The notes under the pieces are model-generated. The model searched no databases and was not told the origin of the DNA. It was given only the letters and a program-made list of their open reading frames with translations. Both the position numbers and the translations under genes were made by a program. From an uncultured Oscillospiraceae bacterium (GTDB lineage: Bacteria > Bacillota > Clostridia > Oscillospirales > Oscillospiraceae), in assembly GCA_910587345.1 (NCBI GenBank), contig CAJUKH010000043.1, forward strand, positions 310,001-374,000: a stretch of DNA of 64,000 nucleotides, read 5' to 3'. This document shows positions 49,525-58,061 of this stretch, piece by piece; the stretch's first letter is position 1, and every line of letters starts with the position of its first letter.

Positions 49525-50864
49525 TGAGACACCGACGCACCCTGTCTTCCCTCCTGCTGGCCCTGATTTTGCTGATTGGGGCTGCCCCGACCGGCCGGGC
49601 CTCGGAAGGACCCCGAGTGCTCTATGAAAGCCAAGGCTCTTCCGCCCTGCTGGCTCTGGATGGTCTTGGGGAAGGAAGCGTCTATGCCGCTCAGGTGGAA
49701 CTCACACTATCGGGCCGGTACACCTCCGCTTCCTTCACCCCCGCCGGTGAGACGGCTTTCAGCCCCGATTGCCGGCTGACGGTACAGGGAGAAGATACCC
49801 TTGTTACGTTCTACATCACCTCTGTTTCACCGTTGAACAACGATCATGACCTTCCTCTGGGGACTTTGACGCTGGACGAGTCGTTTTCCCTGCCTTCTCA
49901 GGCCGTGGTGACTCTGCTGGACCGGGAACTGAAGGCCTTTCCCGGGCTTCAACGCTCCACCCTCTCCACCCGGGCGGCCACCCTCTCCGCCCCCACCGGC
50001 AGCGGGAGCGGCGGTGGTTCCTCTGTCCGGGTGCGGCGCAAGGTCATTGTCCGGGACAGCGACCACGGCCGGGTCAGGACCGATATGGGACAGGCCCGGT
50101 CCGGGGATACGGTGACCCTTACCGTGGAGCCGGAGGAGGGGTATCTGCTGGACAAGCTGAACGTGGTCTCGGTCAAGGGCCGGGAGATCTCTCTTTTTGT
50201 CGGCGAGGACCGGTTCACCTTCCGGATGCCAGACGCCGATGTGGAGGTCACCGCCACCTTCCTGCCCATCGGGAAGGAGCAGGAGTCCCTTCCCTTTGTG
50301 GATGTCACAGAGGAGGACTGGTTCTGCGACCCGGTGAGCTATGTGTACCGCCAGGGGATGATGTCGGGCACTTCGGAGACCACTTTCTCCCCCGGCCTTA
50401 CCACATCCCGGGGGATGCTGGTCACCGTTCTCTACCGGTTGGAGGGGTCTCCCGCCACGGCTCTGCCCGCTTTTCCCGATGTGGCGCTGGACCAGTACTA
50501 TGCCGGACCGGTGGCATGGGCCTCCTCCAACGGGATCGTCAGCGGCTACGGCGGCAATGAGTCCGGCCTGTTCGGCCCCGACAACCCCATCACCCGGGAG
50601 CAGCTGGCCACCGTCCTTTACCGCTATGCCGGAAAGAAGGGCTATAAGACTTCCCAGCGGGGAGACCTGAGCGGCTTTGCCGATTTGGATTCCCTCTCCT
50701 CCTATGCGCAGGAGGCCATGAGCTGGGCGGTGGGAGCAGGCCTTATCTCGGGCACCGGGGGCAATGTTCTGGCTCCCGCCGAGACCGCCACCCGGGCCCA
50801 GGTGGCCACCATGCTGATGCGGTTTTGCCGCAATGTGGCCCAGCTGGGGACCGGGACAAACTGA
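49524..50864 (+). CDS. SLH-anchored surface protein with a possible cohesin-like N-terminus
   Basis: 446 residues. The ATG overlaps the protease stop by one base (TGATG), with GGGAGGGGG upstream. Signal peptide 1-25 (cut near GRAS). Residues about 28-135 are a beta-rich region (YAAQVELTLSGRYTSASF, VTFYITS, LPLGTLTL) with a cohesin-like strand pattern; this is weak. A Gly/Ser linker follows, then a 75-residue bacterial-repeat/InlB-B-like domain (about 170-250), then three S-layer homology repeats (about 258-440) that bind pyruvylated wall polymer. It could hold the dockerin-bearing protease on the cell surface. Confidence 0.85.
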   Translation: MRHRRTLSSLLLALILLIGAAPTGRASEGPRVLYESQGSSALLALDGLGEGSVYAAQVELTLSGRYTSASFTPAGETAFSPDCRLTVQGEDTLVTFYITSVSPLNNDHDLPLGTLTLDESFSLPSQAVVTLLDRELKAFPGLQRSTLSTRAATLSAPTGSGSGGGSSVRVRRKVIVRDSDHGRVRTDMGQARSGDTVTLTVEPEEGYLLDKLNVVSVKGREISLFVGEDRFTFRMPDADVEVTATFLPIGKEQESLPFVDVTEEDWFCDPVSYVYRQGMMSGTSETTFSPGLTTSRGMLVTVLYRLEGSPATALPAFPDVALDQYYAGPVAWASSNGIVSGYGGNESGLFGPDNPITREQLATVLYRYAGKKGYKTSQRGDLSGFADLDSLSSYAQEAMSWAVGAGLISGTGGNVLAPAETATRAQVATMLMRFCRNVAQLGTGTN

Positions 50865-50911
50865 CCTTTATCGCCTCTCTTGCAGAAGGCTCTGCCAATC
50901 AAACACAACAG

Positions 50912-50952
50912 AAAGGACCGGCGTGATGAATACATCACGCCGGTCCTTTTGG
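50912..50952 (+). terminator. Bidirectional terminator between the SLH gene and the sensor kinase
   Basis: AAAGGACCGGCGTGATG, loop AATA, and its exact complement, then TTTTGG on the plus strand. It serves the two convergent genes. Confidence 0.9.
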
Positions 50953-50959
50953 TTTCTGT

Positions 50960-53900
50960 TCAGGTGCCGTCCTTTTCCAGCATCTTGTCCAGAGTCTCAA
51001 ACAGGATGTCAATATCGATGGGCTTTGCAATATGGGCGTTCATGCCGTTTTTCAGCGCCTCCCGGCGGTCCTCCTCAAAGGCGTTGGCCGTCATGGCGAT
51101 GATCGGGATGGAAGCCAGCGCCGGGTCGGACAGCCTGCGGATGGCTCTGGTGGCCTCGTAGCCGTTCATCACCGGCATCTGCACGTCCATCAGCACCAAC
51201 TGGTAATAGCCGGGCTGGGAAGCCTTCAGCATTTCCACGGCGAGCTGGCCATTGTCGGCGATCTCTATTTCAAAGCCGGCCTCCGTCAAGATGGCCTCGG
51301 CGATCTCCTGATTCAGCTCATTGTCCTCGGTGAGCAGGATGCGTCCCCGCCGCAGAGGGGCTGCCTGTGCCCCGGCGGAGGGCTTTTCCTCCTCCGTCAA
51401 AAGGCCCAGCCTCTCCCGCAGCTGGGAAAGGATAATGGGCTTGCCGCAGAAGGCGGTGACACCGATGCGCCGGGCCTCGTCCAGAAGGTCGGTCCAGTCC
51501 CGCTCGGTCAAAGCCAGGATGGGGGCCTCTGCCCCGGCCCGCTCCCGAATGCTCTGGACTACCTGGGCGGCCAGCCCGTCGGCCAGATGCCAGTCCACCA
51601 GATAGACGCAGTAGCTCTCCCCTTTGGAAAGCCGTTGGGTGACCTCCTCGGCCGGCACATGGCGGGCCTCGATCCCCAACTGTTTCAGGCTGTGGACTCC
51701 GGAGAGGGCAAACACCTCATCATCGCTGACCACCAGACCCCGGCAGCCCCGCAGCCTGGGGATGTCTCCGGCCGCCTCCGCTTCGGCATAGAGGCGGAAC
51801 TGGAAGGACACCGTCACCTGTGTGCCCACCCCCTGCTCGCTCTCCACCCAGATGGAGCCATGCATCATATCCACGATGTTCTTCGTGATGGCCATACCAA
51901 GGCCGGTGCCCTGTATGCCGCTGAGGGTGGAGTTTCGCTCCCGCTCGAAGGGTTCGAATATCTTTTTCACAAACTCCCGGCTCATGCCAATTCCCGTGTC
52001 CTTCACCAGAAATTCGTAATTGGCAAAGCCCTGGGGCGCACCCGGCTTCTCGGTCAACCGCATCTGTATCTGCCCGCCGGGTTCTGTATATTTGACGGCA
52101 TTGCTCAAAAGGTTCAAAAGGACCTGATTGAGCCGCAGGCGGTCACAGTAAATGGCCTCATTGACCAGATCCTTGGTGTCGATATGAAGTTCCAGCCCCT
52201 TGGCCTCCACATCCACCAGCACGATATTCCGAAGCTCCTGCAGGATCTCGGGCAGGCTTCCCGGTTTCTCCTCCAGATGGATCTTGCCGCTTTCAATGTG
52301 GCTCATATCCAGAATATCGTTGATAAGATTCAAAAGGTGGTTGCCCGAGGCCATGATCTTCTTCAGATACTCCTCCACCTGATCCTGCCGGTCGATATGG
52401 CTGGTGGCCAGCGTGGTAAAGCCGATAATGGCGTTCATGGGGGTGCGGATATCGTGGGACATATTGGACAGGAAGGTGCTCTTGGCCTGATTGGCCCGGT
52501 TGGCCTGGGCCAGAGCATTTTCCAGAATGTTTTTCTTCTCCATCTCGCTGCGGGTCTCCTCATCCACGCTGCGCAGGCCCAGTACCACGCCGTGGGTCTG
52601 GTCCCAGGAGCCGGCACGGACGGCCTTCATTTGGAAATACTTCATTTCTCCGTTGCACAAGGTGCGGTAGTTGGCGTAGCTGATGCCCTTCTCCGCCAGG
52701 TCCTGATAGAGTTTCTCTCTGGACATGGCCCGGGCCATCATCTCCCGGTCCTCCACATACACGCACGCTTCGATATAGCGGCCCACGCTTTCTTCCATCT
52801 GCGGCTCTCCCGCAAAAATGTCGTCCAGCACGCTGTAAGGGCAGTTGTTGATGCGCAGGGAGGTCCCCTTCCCCGTCTCCAAATCAAAGAAGCACACCAG
52901 ATTGTAGTCTGTGCTGAGGGCCTGGATCAGCCCCATATGATACCGCTCCTTGGCCAACTGGGCCTGATGCTCCTGCCGTTTCTGTTCGGTGGAGTCCAGC
53001 AGGAAGCGCTGGTAGAACCGCACGCCGTTTTCCTCCAGAAGTTTCACGTTTCCCGTAATGTGCAGGACCTCGCCGTCCTCGTGGCGGACACGGTACTCCA
53101 CACTGACGCTGTCCCCCGGCCGGACCAAACTGCGGATGGCCTGACGCAGAGGCTCTTTATCCTCCTCCACCACCGACTCGGCCACCATGTTAAAGCCGTT
53201 TGCCTCCAGTTCCGCCTGGGATTCATACCCCAGAATGACAAGGGCCGCCCGGTTGATGCTGAGGATATGCGCCCCGTCCACCGTGTGGCGCATCACGCCG
53301 CAGTCCAGAGTGGTAAAAATGGTCTCCAACGTCTCGTTTTTCCGGATGATCTCCCGCTCGTAGGCCCGCTCCTGGGTCACATCGATGGCCACGCCAACGG
53401 TGCCCATCACGCTGCCGTCCAGGTCATAAAGGGGAGATTTATAGGTGGTGAGCAGCCGTGTCCCCTCCCCGGTCATGATGACCTCCTCAGAGACGCAGGT
53501 CTCCTCTTCGGTCATAACGATCCGCTCCGACTCGATACAGGCCGGGTCATCCTGCTCCACGTCCCAGATATAGGCGTGGCCCTGCCCCTGAACCTGCTCC
53601 TTGGTCTTGCGTACCGTCTTGCAAAAGCTGTCGTTCACCTTTTCGTGGATGCCGTCCTTGGTTTTATACCAGATCAGGTTGGGGATGTGGTTGATGGTCT
53701 CTTCAAAGAAATGACTGGTCTCCCAGTGGTCCTTCTCCAGCTTACAGCCCTCCTGCCAGCGCAGGAAGCGGAAAGAAAGCTCCTCCCGCCCCATGGGCAG
53801 GGTCCACAGGTCCCTGAGTTGGGGAAGACAGGGGGACAGCGCCGCCCGCTGACCTTCTTCGGCCAGCACGATCAGTTGAGCCTTCTCCCCCATATGGGTC

Positions 53901-54100
53901 AACAGCTCCTTTGTCGTTTCGGCCGGGTCCAGCCCCTGCAGGTCGGCAAAAATCACATCGGCCTCCCGGGTCAGGTCCGCCTCGGGCCGGGCGCTGGCGG
54001 TAAAGGTGTGAGTAAAGTGGTCCAGCGGCTCTGCGGTCCGAAGGACCTCAAAGGTTTCCGGCCGGCCCACACAATAAAATCGCAGGTGGCAGTGATACAT
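50960..54100 (-). CDS. Hybrid sensor histidine kinase with PAS domains and two receiver domains
   Basis: 1046 residues from the ATG at 54100 (GGGAGG 8 nt upstream). No signal or membrane helix, so predicted cytoplasmic. An N-terminal ~120-residue receiver-like region is followed by three PAS-type domains (about 135-510). The H-box FLSNMSHDIRTPMNAIIGF has the phospho-accepting His near 549, and the HATPase has N-A-V-K-Y, D-T-G-I-G-M and G-T-G-L-G-M. Two receivers follow: a divergent one (LVVSDDEVF, LVDWH) and a canonical one with Asp near 970 (LVLMDVQMPVMNGYEA). No Hpt domain. The signal is unknown. Divergent from a LysR gene. Confidence 0.92.
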   Translation of the reverse strand: MYHCHLRFYCVGRPETFEVLRTAEPLDHFTHTFTASARPEADLTREADVIFADLQGLDPAETTKELLTHMGEKAQLIVLAEEGQRAALSPCLPQLRDLWTLPMGREELSFRFLRWQEGCKLEKDHWETSHFFEETINHIPNLIWYKTKDGIHEKVNDSFCKTVRKTKEQVQGQGHAYIWDVEQDDPACIESERIVMTEEETCVSEEVIMTGEGTRLLTTYKSPLYDLDGSVMGTVGVAIDVTQERAYEREIIRKNETLETIFTTLDCGVMRHTVDGAHILSINRAALVILGYESQAELEANGFNMVAESVVEEDKEPLRQAIRSLVRPGDSVSVEYRVRHEDGEVLHITGNVKLLEENGVRFYQRFLLDSTEQKRQEHQAQLAKERYHMGLIQALSTDYNLVCFFDLETGKGTSLRINNCPYSVLDDIFAGEPQMEESVGRYIEACVYVEDREMMARAMSREKLYQDLAEKGISYANYRTLCNGEMKYFQMKAVRAGSWDQTHGVVLGLRSVDEETRSEMEKKNILENALAQANRANQAKSTFLSNMSHDIRTPMNAIIGFTTLATSHIDRQDQVEEYLKKIMASGNHLLNLINDILDMSHIESGKIHLEEKPGSLPEILQELRNIVLVDVEAKGLELHIDTKDLVNEAIYCDRLRLNQVLLNLLSNAVKYTEPGGQIQMRLTEKPGAPQGFANYEFLVKDTGIGMSREFVKKIFEPFERERNSTLSGIQGTGLGMAITKNIVDMMHGSIWVESEQGVGTQVTVSFQFRLYAEAEAAGDIPRLRGCRGLVVSDDEVFALSGVHSLKQLGIEARHVPAEEVTQRLSKGESYCVYLVDWHLADGLAAQVVQSIRERAGAEAPILALTERDWTDLLDEARRIGVTAFCGKPIILSQLRERLGLLTEEEKPSAGAQAAPLRRGRILLTEDNELNQEIAEAILTEAGFEIEIADNGQLAVEMLKASQPGYYQLVLMDVQMPVMNGYEATRAIRRLSDPALASIPIIAMTANAFEEDRREALKNGMNAHIAKPIDIDILFETLDKMLEKDGT

Positions 54101-54257
54101 ATCTCTTTCCTCCCTGTAAAACCGTTCCCATATCAAGAGGGCAATCACAAAATTCCAAATTACATTTTACACTGGAACCTTCTTTCTGTCAATGTTTCTT
54201 CCACCGTTTCCGCCCGGCAGCCCTCCCTCTCCCGGCGCAAAAAAATCCGGCTCTTCC

Positions 54258-54286
54258 TTGCAAACAAAGGATATCTGAGATATACT
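54258..54286 (+). promoter_or_regulatory. Promoter of the LysR regulator
   Basis: TTGCAA at 54258-54263, 17 bp, TATACT at 54281-54286. A weaker minus-strand candidate for the kinase (TTGGAA at 54153-54158, 17 bp, TGATAT at 54130-54135) shares the 250-bp gap. Confidence 0.7.
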
Positions 54287-54349
54287 GAATGTGATTCAAC
54301 AGATTTCCCCACCCTTTGGCAAGTTGACACCGGAAAAGGAGGAACCTCC

Positions 54350-55222
54350 ATGGCTGACACCAACCTGCAAGAATATCTGGCCTTTCTATACTGTGTGGAA
54401 CACGGCAGCTTCACCGCCGCCCGGCAGCTCCATTACTCCCAGGCCAACATAAGCCGCATGGTGGCCGATCTGGAGCAGGATTGGGGTGTGGTCCTTCTGA
54501 AGCGGGACCACAACGGGGTAATGCTCACCTCCGAAGGGCTTCAGCTTTTTCCCTATATTCAGGCGCTGGGGAACAGCTATCAGGCCCTTCAGGAGCAGCT
54601 GGAGCAGGTCCGCAACCTTCAGTCGGGACTTATCCGCATCGGCACCTTTTCCAGCGTAGCCACCCACTGGCTGCCCAACCTGATCAAAGAATTTCAGAAA
54701 ACCTATCCCAACATCCACTTTGAGATCCTGCTGGGAGACTATACCGAAATACAGCACTGGATCGCCAGCAGTCGGGTGGACTGCGGCTTTCTCCCCCTGC
54801 TGGGGGATATCCAGCTGGAAACCATCTCTCTCGGTCAGGATAAGCTCATGGTGGTTCTCCCTGAGGGCCACCCACTGGCTGGTCAGGGGCAATTTCCCCA
54901 CAAAGCCCTTTTGGATTACCCCTTCATCCTTTTGGAAAAAGGTGAGCAGTCGGAGATCCGAACTTTCTTTCAGGCCTATGGCCTGCCCCTTCGGCCCTGC
55001 TTTGTGACGTTGGGCGACTACGCCATCATGTCCATGGTGGAAAGCGGCCTTGGCATCAGCATCCTGCCCCAGCTGATCTTGCAGCGCTGCCCCTACCGCA
55101 TCGTGCAGAAGGAGCTGGACGTGCCCGCCTATCGGGAGATCTGCTTTGCCTTTCGCAGTCAGGACTCCCTCTCTCTGGCGGCCCGGCGGTTTCTGGACTG
55201 CCTCGGCAGTCTTCGGCTCTGA
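54350..55222 (+). CDS. LysR-family transcriptional regulator
   Basis: 290 residues, usual for the family. The N-terminal winged helix reads LQEYLAFLYCVEHGSFTAARQLHYSQANISRMVADLEQDWGVVLLKR; the rest is a periplasmic-binding-like effector domain (GLIRIGTFSSVATHWLPNLIKEFQ). AAAAGGAGG lies about 6 nt before the ATG. LysR proteins often control a divergent neighbour, here the hybrid kinase gene; this is inference. Confidence 0.92.
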   Translation: MADTNLQEYLAFLYCVEHGSFTAARQLHYSQANISRMVADLEQDWGVVLLKRDHNGVMLTSEGLQLFPYIQALGNSYQALQEQLEQVRNLQSGLIRIGTFSSVATHWLPNLIKEFQKTYPNIHFEILLGDYTEIQHWIASSRVDCGFLPLLGDIQLETISLGQDKLMVVLPEGHPLAGQGQFPHKALLDYPFILLEKGEQSEIRTFFQAYGLPLRPCFVTLGDYAIMSMVESGLGISILPQLILQRCPYRIVQKELDVPAYREICFAFRSQDSLSLAARRFLDCLGSLRL

Positions 55223-55224
55223 CC

Positions 55225-55277
55225 TTTTCAAAAACAGGGAGGACCACCTTTCGGGTGGTCCTCCCTGTTTTTGAAAA
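55225..55277 (+). terminator. Bidirectional terminator, 24-bp stem
   Basis: TTTTCAAAAACAGGGAGGAC... pairs perfectly over 24 bp across a 5-nt loop. T-runs occur on both strands, serving the LysR gene and the convergent M24 peptidase gene. Confidence 0.92.
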
Positions 55278-55304
55278 AGAAAAAGGAAGAATATAAATCG
55301 TCTC

Positions 55305-56387
55305 TTACAGCCCCAAAATCTCCAGTTCCTTGCTGTCGTGGTTCAGGATCTCGGCGGTGCCGTCGGCCTTGACGATGACCAGATCCTCCACCCGGACGCC
55401 GAACTCCCCGGGAAGATAGACCCCCGGCTCGCAGGAGAAGGCCATGCCCGGCTCCACCGGGTCGGTGTTGCCGCCGATGATGTCGCCGGGGTCGTGAAGC
55501 TCCAGACCGATATAGTGGCCCAGACGGTGGGTGAAGTACCTGCCGTAGCCCGGCTCGGAAATCAGGTCCCGGGCGGCGGCGTCCACATCACAGCACCGGG
55601 CGCCGGGCTGGACGGCGGCTTCGCCGGCCAGATTGGCCCGCAGGACCAGATCATAGATCTCCCTCTGCCGGTCAGAGACCTTCTTCCAGAAGAAGGTCCG
55701 GGTCATGTCGGAGTGATAGCCCTTCCGGGGGGAGCCCATATCGATGAGGACGGTATCCCCCTCCTTCAGCCGGGCATTGCCGGGGTGGTGGTGGACATCG
55801 GCGGAGCCTTCGGCAAAGGCCACAATGCACCAGCCGGGCATATCGGCCCCCTCCTCCACAAACATCTTGGAGATGGCACGGGAGGCCTCCATCTCGGTGA
55901 TGCCATCGTGGAAGACCTCGGTGCGGACCCGCTTCATCACCCGGTCGTTCATCTGGCTGGCCTCCCGGAGAAGCTGCTGCTCCTCCGCATCCTTGTGGGC
56001 CCGCTGAAGGTTGATGGCCCGGTCGCCCAGAATGTAGTCTGTGGCGGCGTTAAAGTCCCGCAGGGGGATGAGCCACTTGGCGGGGTACTCCCCGTCCACG
56101 GCCAGGGGCTTATCGTGGATGGTGTGCTTGGCAATGGCCTCGCACACATTGTCCCCGTCGGTGTGGAAGGCCACGTCCATCCCCTCCAGGGTGGTGTAGC
56201 CGATGACGTCATTGACCAGAATTTTGGCCTCGGTCTGGGTCACATAGAGGAAGGTGGCCCGGTCGCTCCTTCGGGCGCCCATCTTGGTGAAGTAGTTGAT
56301 GTTGATGGGGTTGCCCATCAGCACCTGCTCCAACCCATACTGGGCCATGTACTTGCGAAGGCCCGCAATACGCTCTTGGATCATCAT
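55305..56387 (-). CDS. M24-family metallopeptidase (Xaa-Pro dipeptidase-like)
   Basis: 360 residues from the ATG at 56387 (GGAGGAG 8 nt upstream). The N-terminal creatinase-like domain is followed by a pita-bread catalytic domain. Metal ligands fit: Asp in LIDMGSP, Asp in HSDMTR, His in HRLGHYIGLELHD, Glu in SCEPGVYLPG and Glu in RVEDLV. Predicted cytoplasmic, removing residues before Pro or from similar dipeptides. It ends a leftward cluster with three membrane proteins, which may import the peptide or amino acid substrate. Confidence 0.9.
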   Translation of the reverse strand: MMIQERIAGLRKYMAQYGLEQVLMGNPININYFTKMGARRSDRATFLYVTQTEAKILVNDVIGYTTLEGMDVAFHTDGDNVCEAIAKHTIHDKPLAVDGEYPAKWLIPLRDFNAATDYILGDRAINLQRAHKDAEEQQLLREASQMNDRVMKRVRTEVFHDGITEMEASRAISKMFVEEGADMPGWCIVAFAEGSADVHHHPGNARLKEGDTVLIDMGSPRKGYHSDMTRTFFWKKVSDRQREIYDLVLRANLAGEAAVQPGARCCDVDAAARDLISEPGYGRYFTHRLGHYIGLELHDPGDIIGGNTDPVEPGMAFSCEPGVYLPGEFGVRVEDLVIVKADGTAEILNHDSKELEILGL

Positions 56388-56464
56388 AGGAATACTCCTC
56401 CTTTTCATGCTTTGGATGGATACAGGATAGCACAGTCTATGGAAAAATTCAAGTTAGTTTTCGC

Positions 56465-57229
56465 TTACTCCCCTGCTTTGGCCTCGGCGGCCACATCCTT
56501 GCGGTAGATCACATAGCCCACCAGAATGGCCGCGCCCACCGCAAAGAGCATATCGATCATGCCGAAGATGGGGAATGTGGCGGCCAGCGCCTTGCAGATA
56601 TAGGGGGTAATGAAGCCGGCCAGCAGGTAGGGCAGCAGCCGGAAGAAGCCGGGGATAAACTTGGCCTGCCGGTCCTTGCAGCGCATCAGGATGTTGTTGG
56701 CGGTGAGGCAGGGCATGATAAAGCCGAAGGCGGCCAGCACGCTGGCGGGCATCATGCCCAGAATGATGTCCCCCAGAATGATAATGACCAGCAAAATGGC
56801 CAGATTCACCACCACCGAGGCGAAAAGGGCGATGATGGTGGCCACATGGAACTTGGGGTTGGATGGGTCATCAGGCTCATCCACAAAGGCCCGGGCGGCC
56901 AGGGCCACGGGCAGCCGCATACTGGAGGCGTTGCCCGACAGGAAGGCGAAATAGGTGGCGGCCGAGCCGATGACCGGCCAGAAGGCTACCGGCTCCGAAA
57001 GCCACATACTGATGGCGAAGGAGGCAATGGCCACCACCACCGCCACAAAGTTGGCCCAGGGGATGTCGATGCCCTTGATAAAGACAAAGTAGATGGTGGG
57101 CAGTACGGACAGCAGCAGGGCCACTGCCATGGTGCCCGCGCCGATCTTATGGACGCTGGGGGTAAATTCCTTATGGAACTCCTCGTGGACGGCGTCCATA
57201 TCCTTCACGGTGTTGTTGATGTCAGACAT
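56465..57229 (-). CDS. Uncharacterised multi-pass membrane protein
   Basis: 254 residues with about six hydrophobic helices (MAVALLLSVLPTIYFVFI, FVAVVVAIASFAISMW, VATIIALFASVVVNLAILLVIIILG). A short cytoplasmic N-terminus and a basic/acidic C-terminal tail. I cannot assign a family. It is 19 bp downstream of the next membrane gene and probably forms a complex with it, as the two are similar in size and topology. Possibly part of a transporter; the substrate is unknown. Confidence 0.72.
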   Translation of the reverse strand: MSDINNTVKDMDAVHEEFHKEFTPSVHKIGAGTMAVALLLSVLPTIYFVFIKGIDIPWANFVAVVVAIASFAISMWLSEPVAFWPVIGSAATYFAFLSGNASSMRLPVALAARAFVDEPDDPSNPKFHVATIIALFASVVVNLAILLVIIILGDIILGMMPASVLAAFGFIMPCLTANNILMRCKDRQAKFIPGFFRLLPYLLAGFITPYICKALAATFPIFGMIDMLFAVGAAILVGYVIYRKDVAAEAKAGE

Positions 57230-57248
57230 AAGAGATACCTCCTTCTCA

Positions 57249-57971
57249 TTAAATGCCCAGCAGGGTGGTGAACACCTGGGCGCAGGTCATGCCCACCAGC
57301 ATGGCGATGGTGATGCTCCAGTCCTGCAGGCCCTTCTTGCCGCTCTTGGCGCAGTACTTGGCGATGAGGACCACCACGATACCGGCGGGGAGGGCGGCAA
57401 ACCAGTTCCGGGGCTTGGTCAGGTAGGACCGGCAGAAATAACCCATCAGGCCCATCATGGCGGCGTTGCCCATATAGGGCAGGAAGGACTTTTTGCTGCT
57501 GCCGCCCTTCTTGTCGCCGGCGGCGGCCGCCTTATCCATCAGATAACACTCAATGGGAGTGGAGATAAAGTAGGGGATGGAGGCGAAGGCCATGCCGAAG
57601 GCGCACAGCACCAGCACGCTCTCGTTAAACTCGGGAGAGTTGAACTGGACACCGATGGCGTTGGCGGCGGTGTCGGCGATCATCATCTCATAGCTGGCCG
57701 CGCCGATGACGCCCACCCGCATGAAGGTAAGGCCGCTGCCCACCATGGCGATGAGGGATAGGGCCACCACCATAACGCTCATGGAGGGGCCGATGACCGA
57801 CACCGAACCCAGCTTCAAAAGGTGCTTGACCTCCGTATCGGTGAAGTAGGAATTTTTCTTGTTCCACTTCAGGGCCAGACGCAAAAACAGCACCGCCTGG
57901 ACAATGACAATGCCGATGAGCAGACCCGCAAAGATCCACATCTCGCCGTTCAGATTCTTGACTGCCTCCAT
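57249..57971 (-). CDS. Uncharacterised membrane protein (DUF5058-like)
   Basis: 240 residues, about six helices. The opening WIFAGLLIGIVIVQAVLFLRLALKWNKK and the GPSMSVMVVALSLIAMVGSGLTFMRVGVIGAASYEMM segment resemble the DUF5058 family; that name is from memory and unverified. AAGGAGG precedes the ATG. A 90-bp gap separates it from the YjiH-type gene, in which a 26-codon frame (MTEHTLIGGMDGNM...) has no ribosome binding site. Confidence 0.72.
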   Translation of the reverse strand: MEAVKNLNGEMWIFAGLLIGIVIVQAVLFLRLALKWNKKNSYFTDTEVKHLLKLGSVSVIGPSMSVMVVALSLIAMVGSGLTFMRVGVIGAASYEMMIADTAANAIGVQFNSPEFNESVLVLCAFGMAFASIPYFISTPIECYLMDKAAAAGDKKGGSSKKSFLPYMGNAAMMGLMGYFCRSYLTKPRNWFAALPAGIVVVLIAKYCAKSGKKGLQDWSITIAMLVGMTCAQVFTTLLGI

Positions 57972-58061
57972 TTGTTTCTCCTCCTTACAGATTCCGATTC
58001 TCGTACCGGGACACAGAACATATCATGTTGCCGTCCATCCCCCCAATCAGGGTATGCTCTG

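Noticed and set aside
51032..54349. Long plus-strand frame running through the hybrid kinase into the LysR gene
   Set aside because: Only the last 290 codons (from 54350) have a promoter, a ribosome binding site and homology. The rest is antisense to the kinase.
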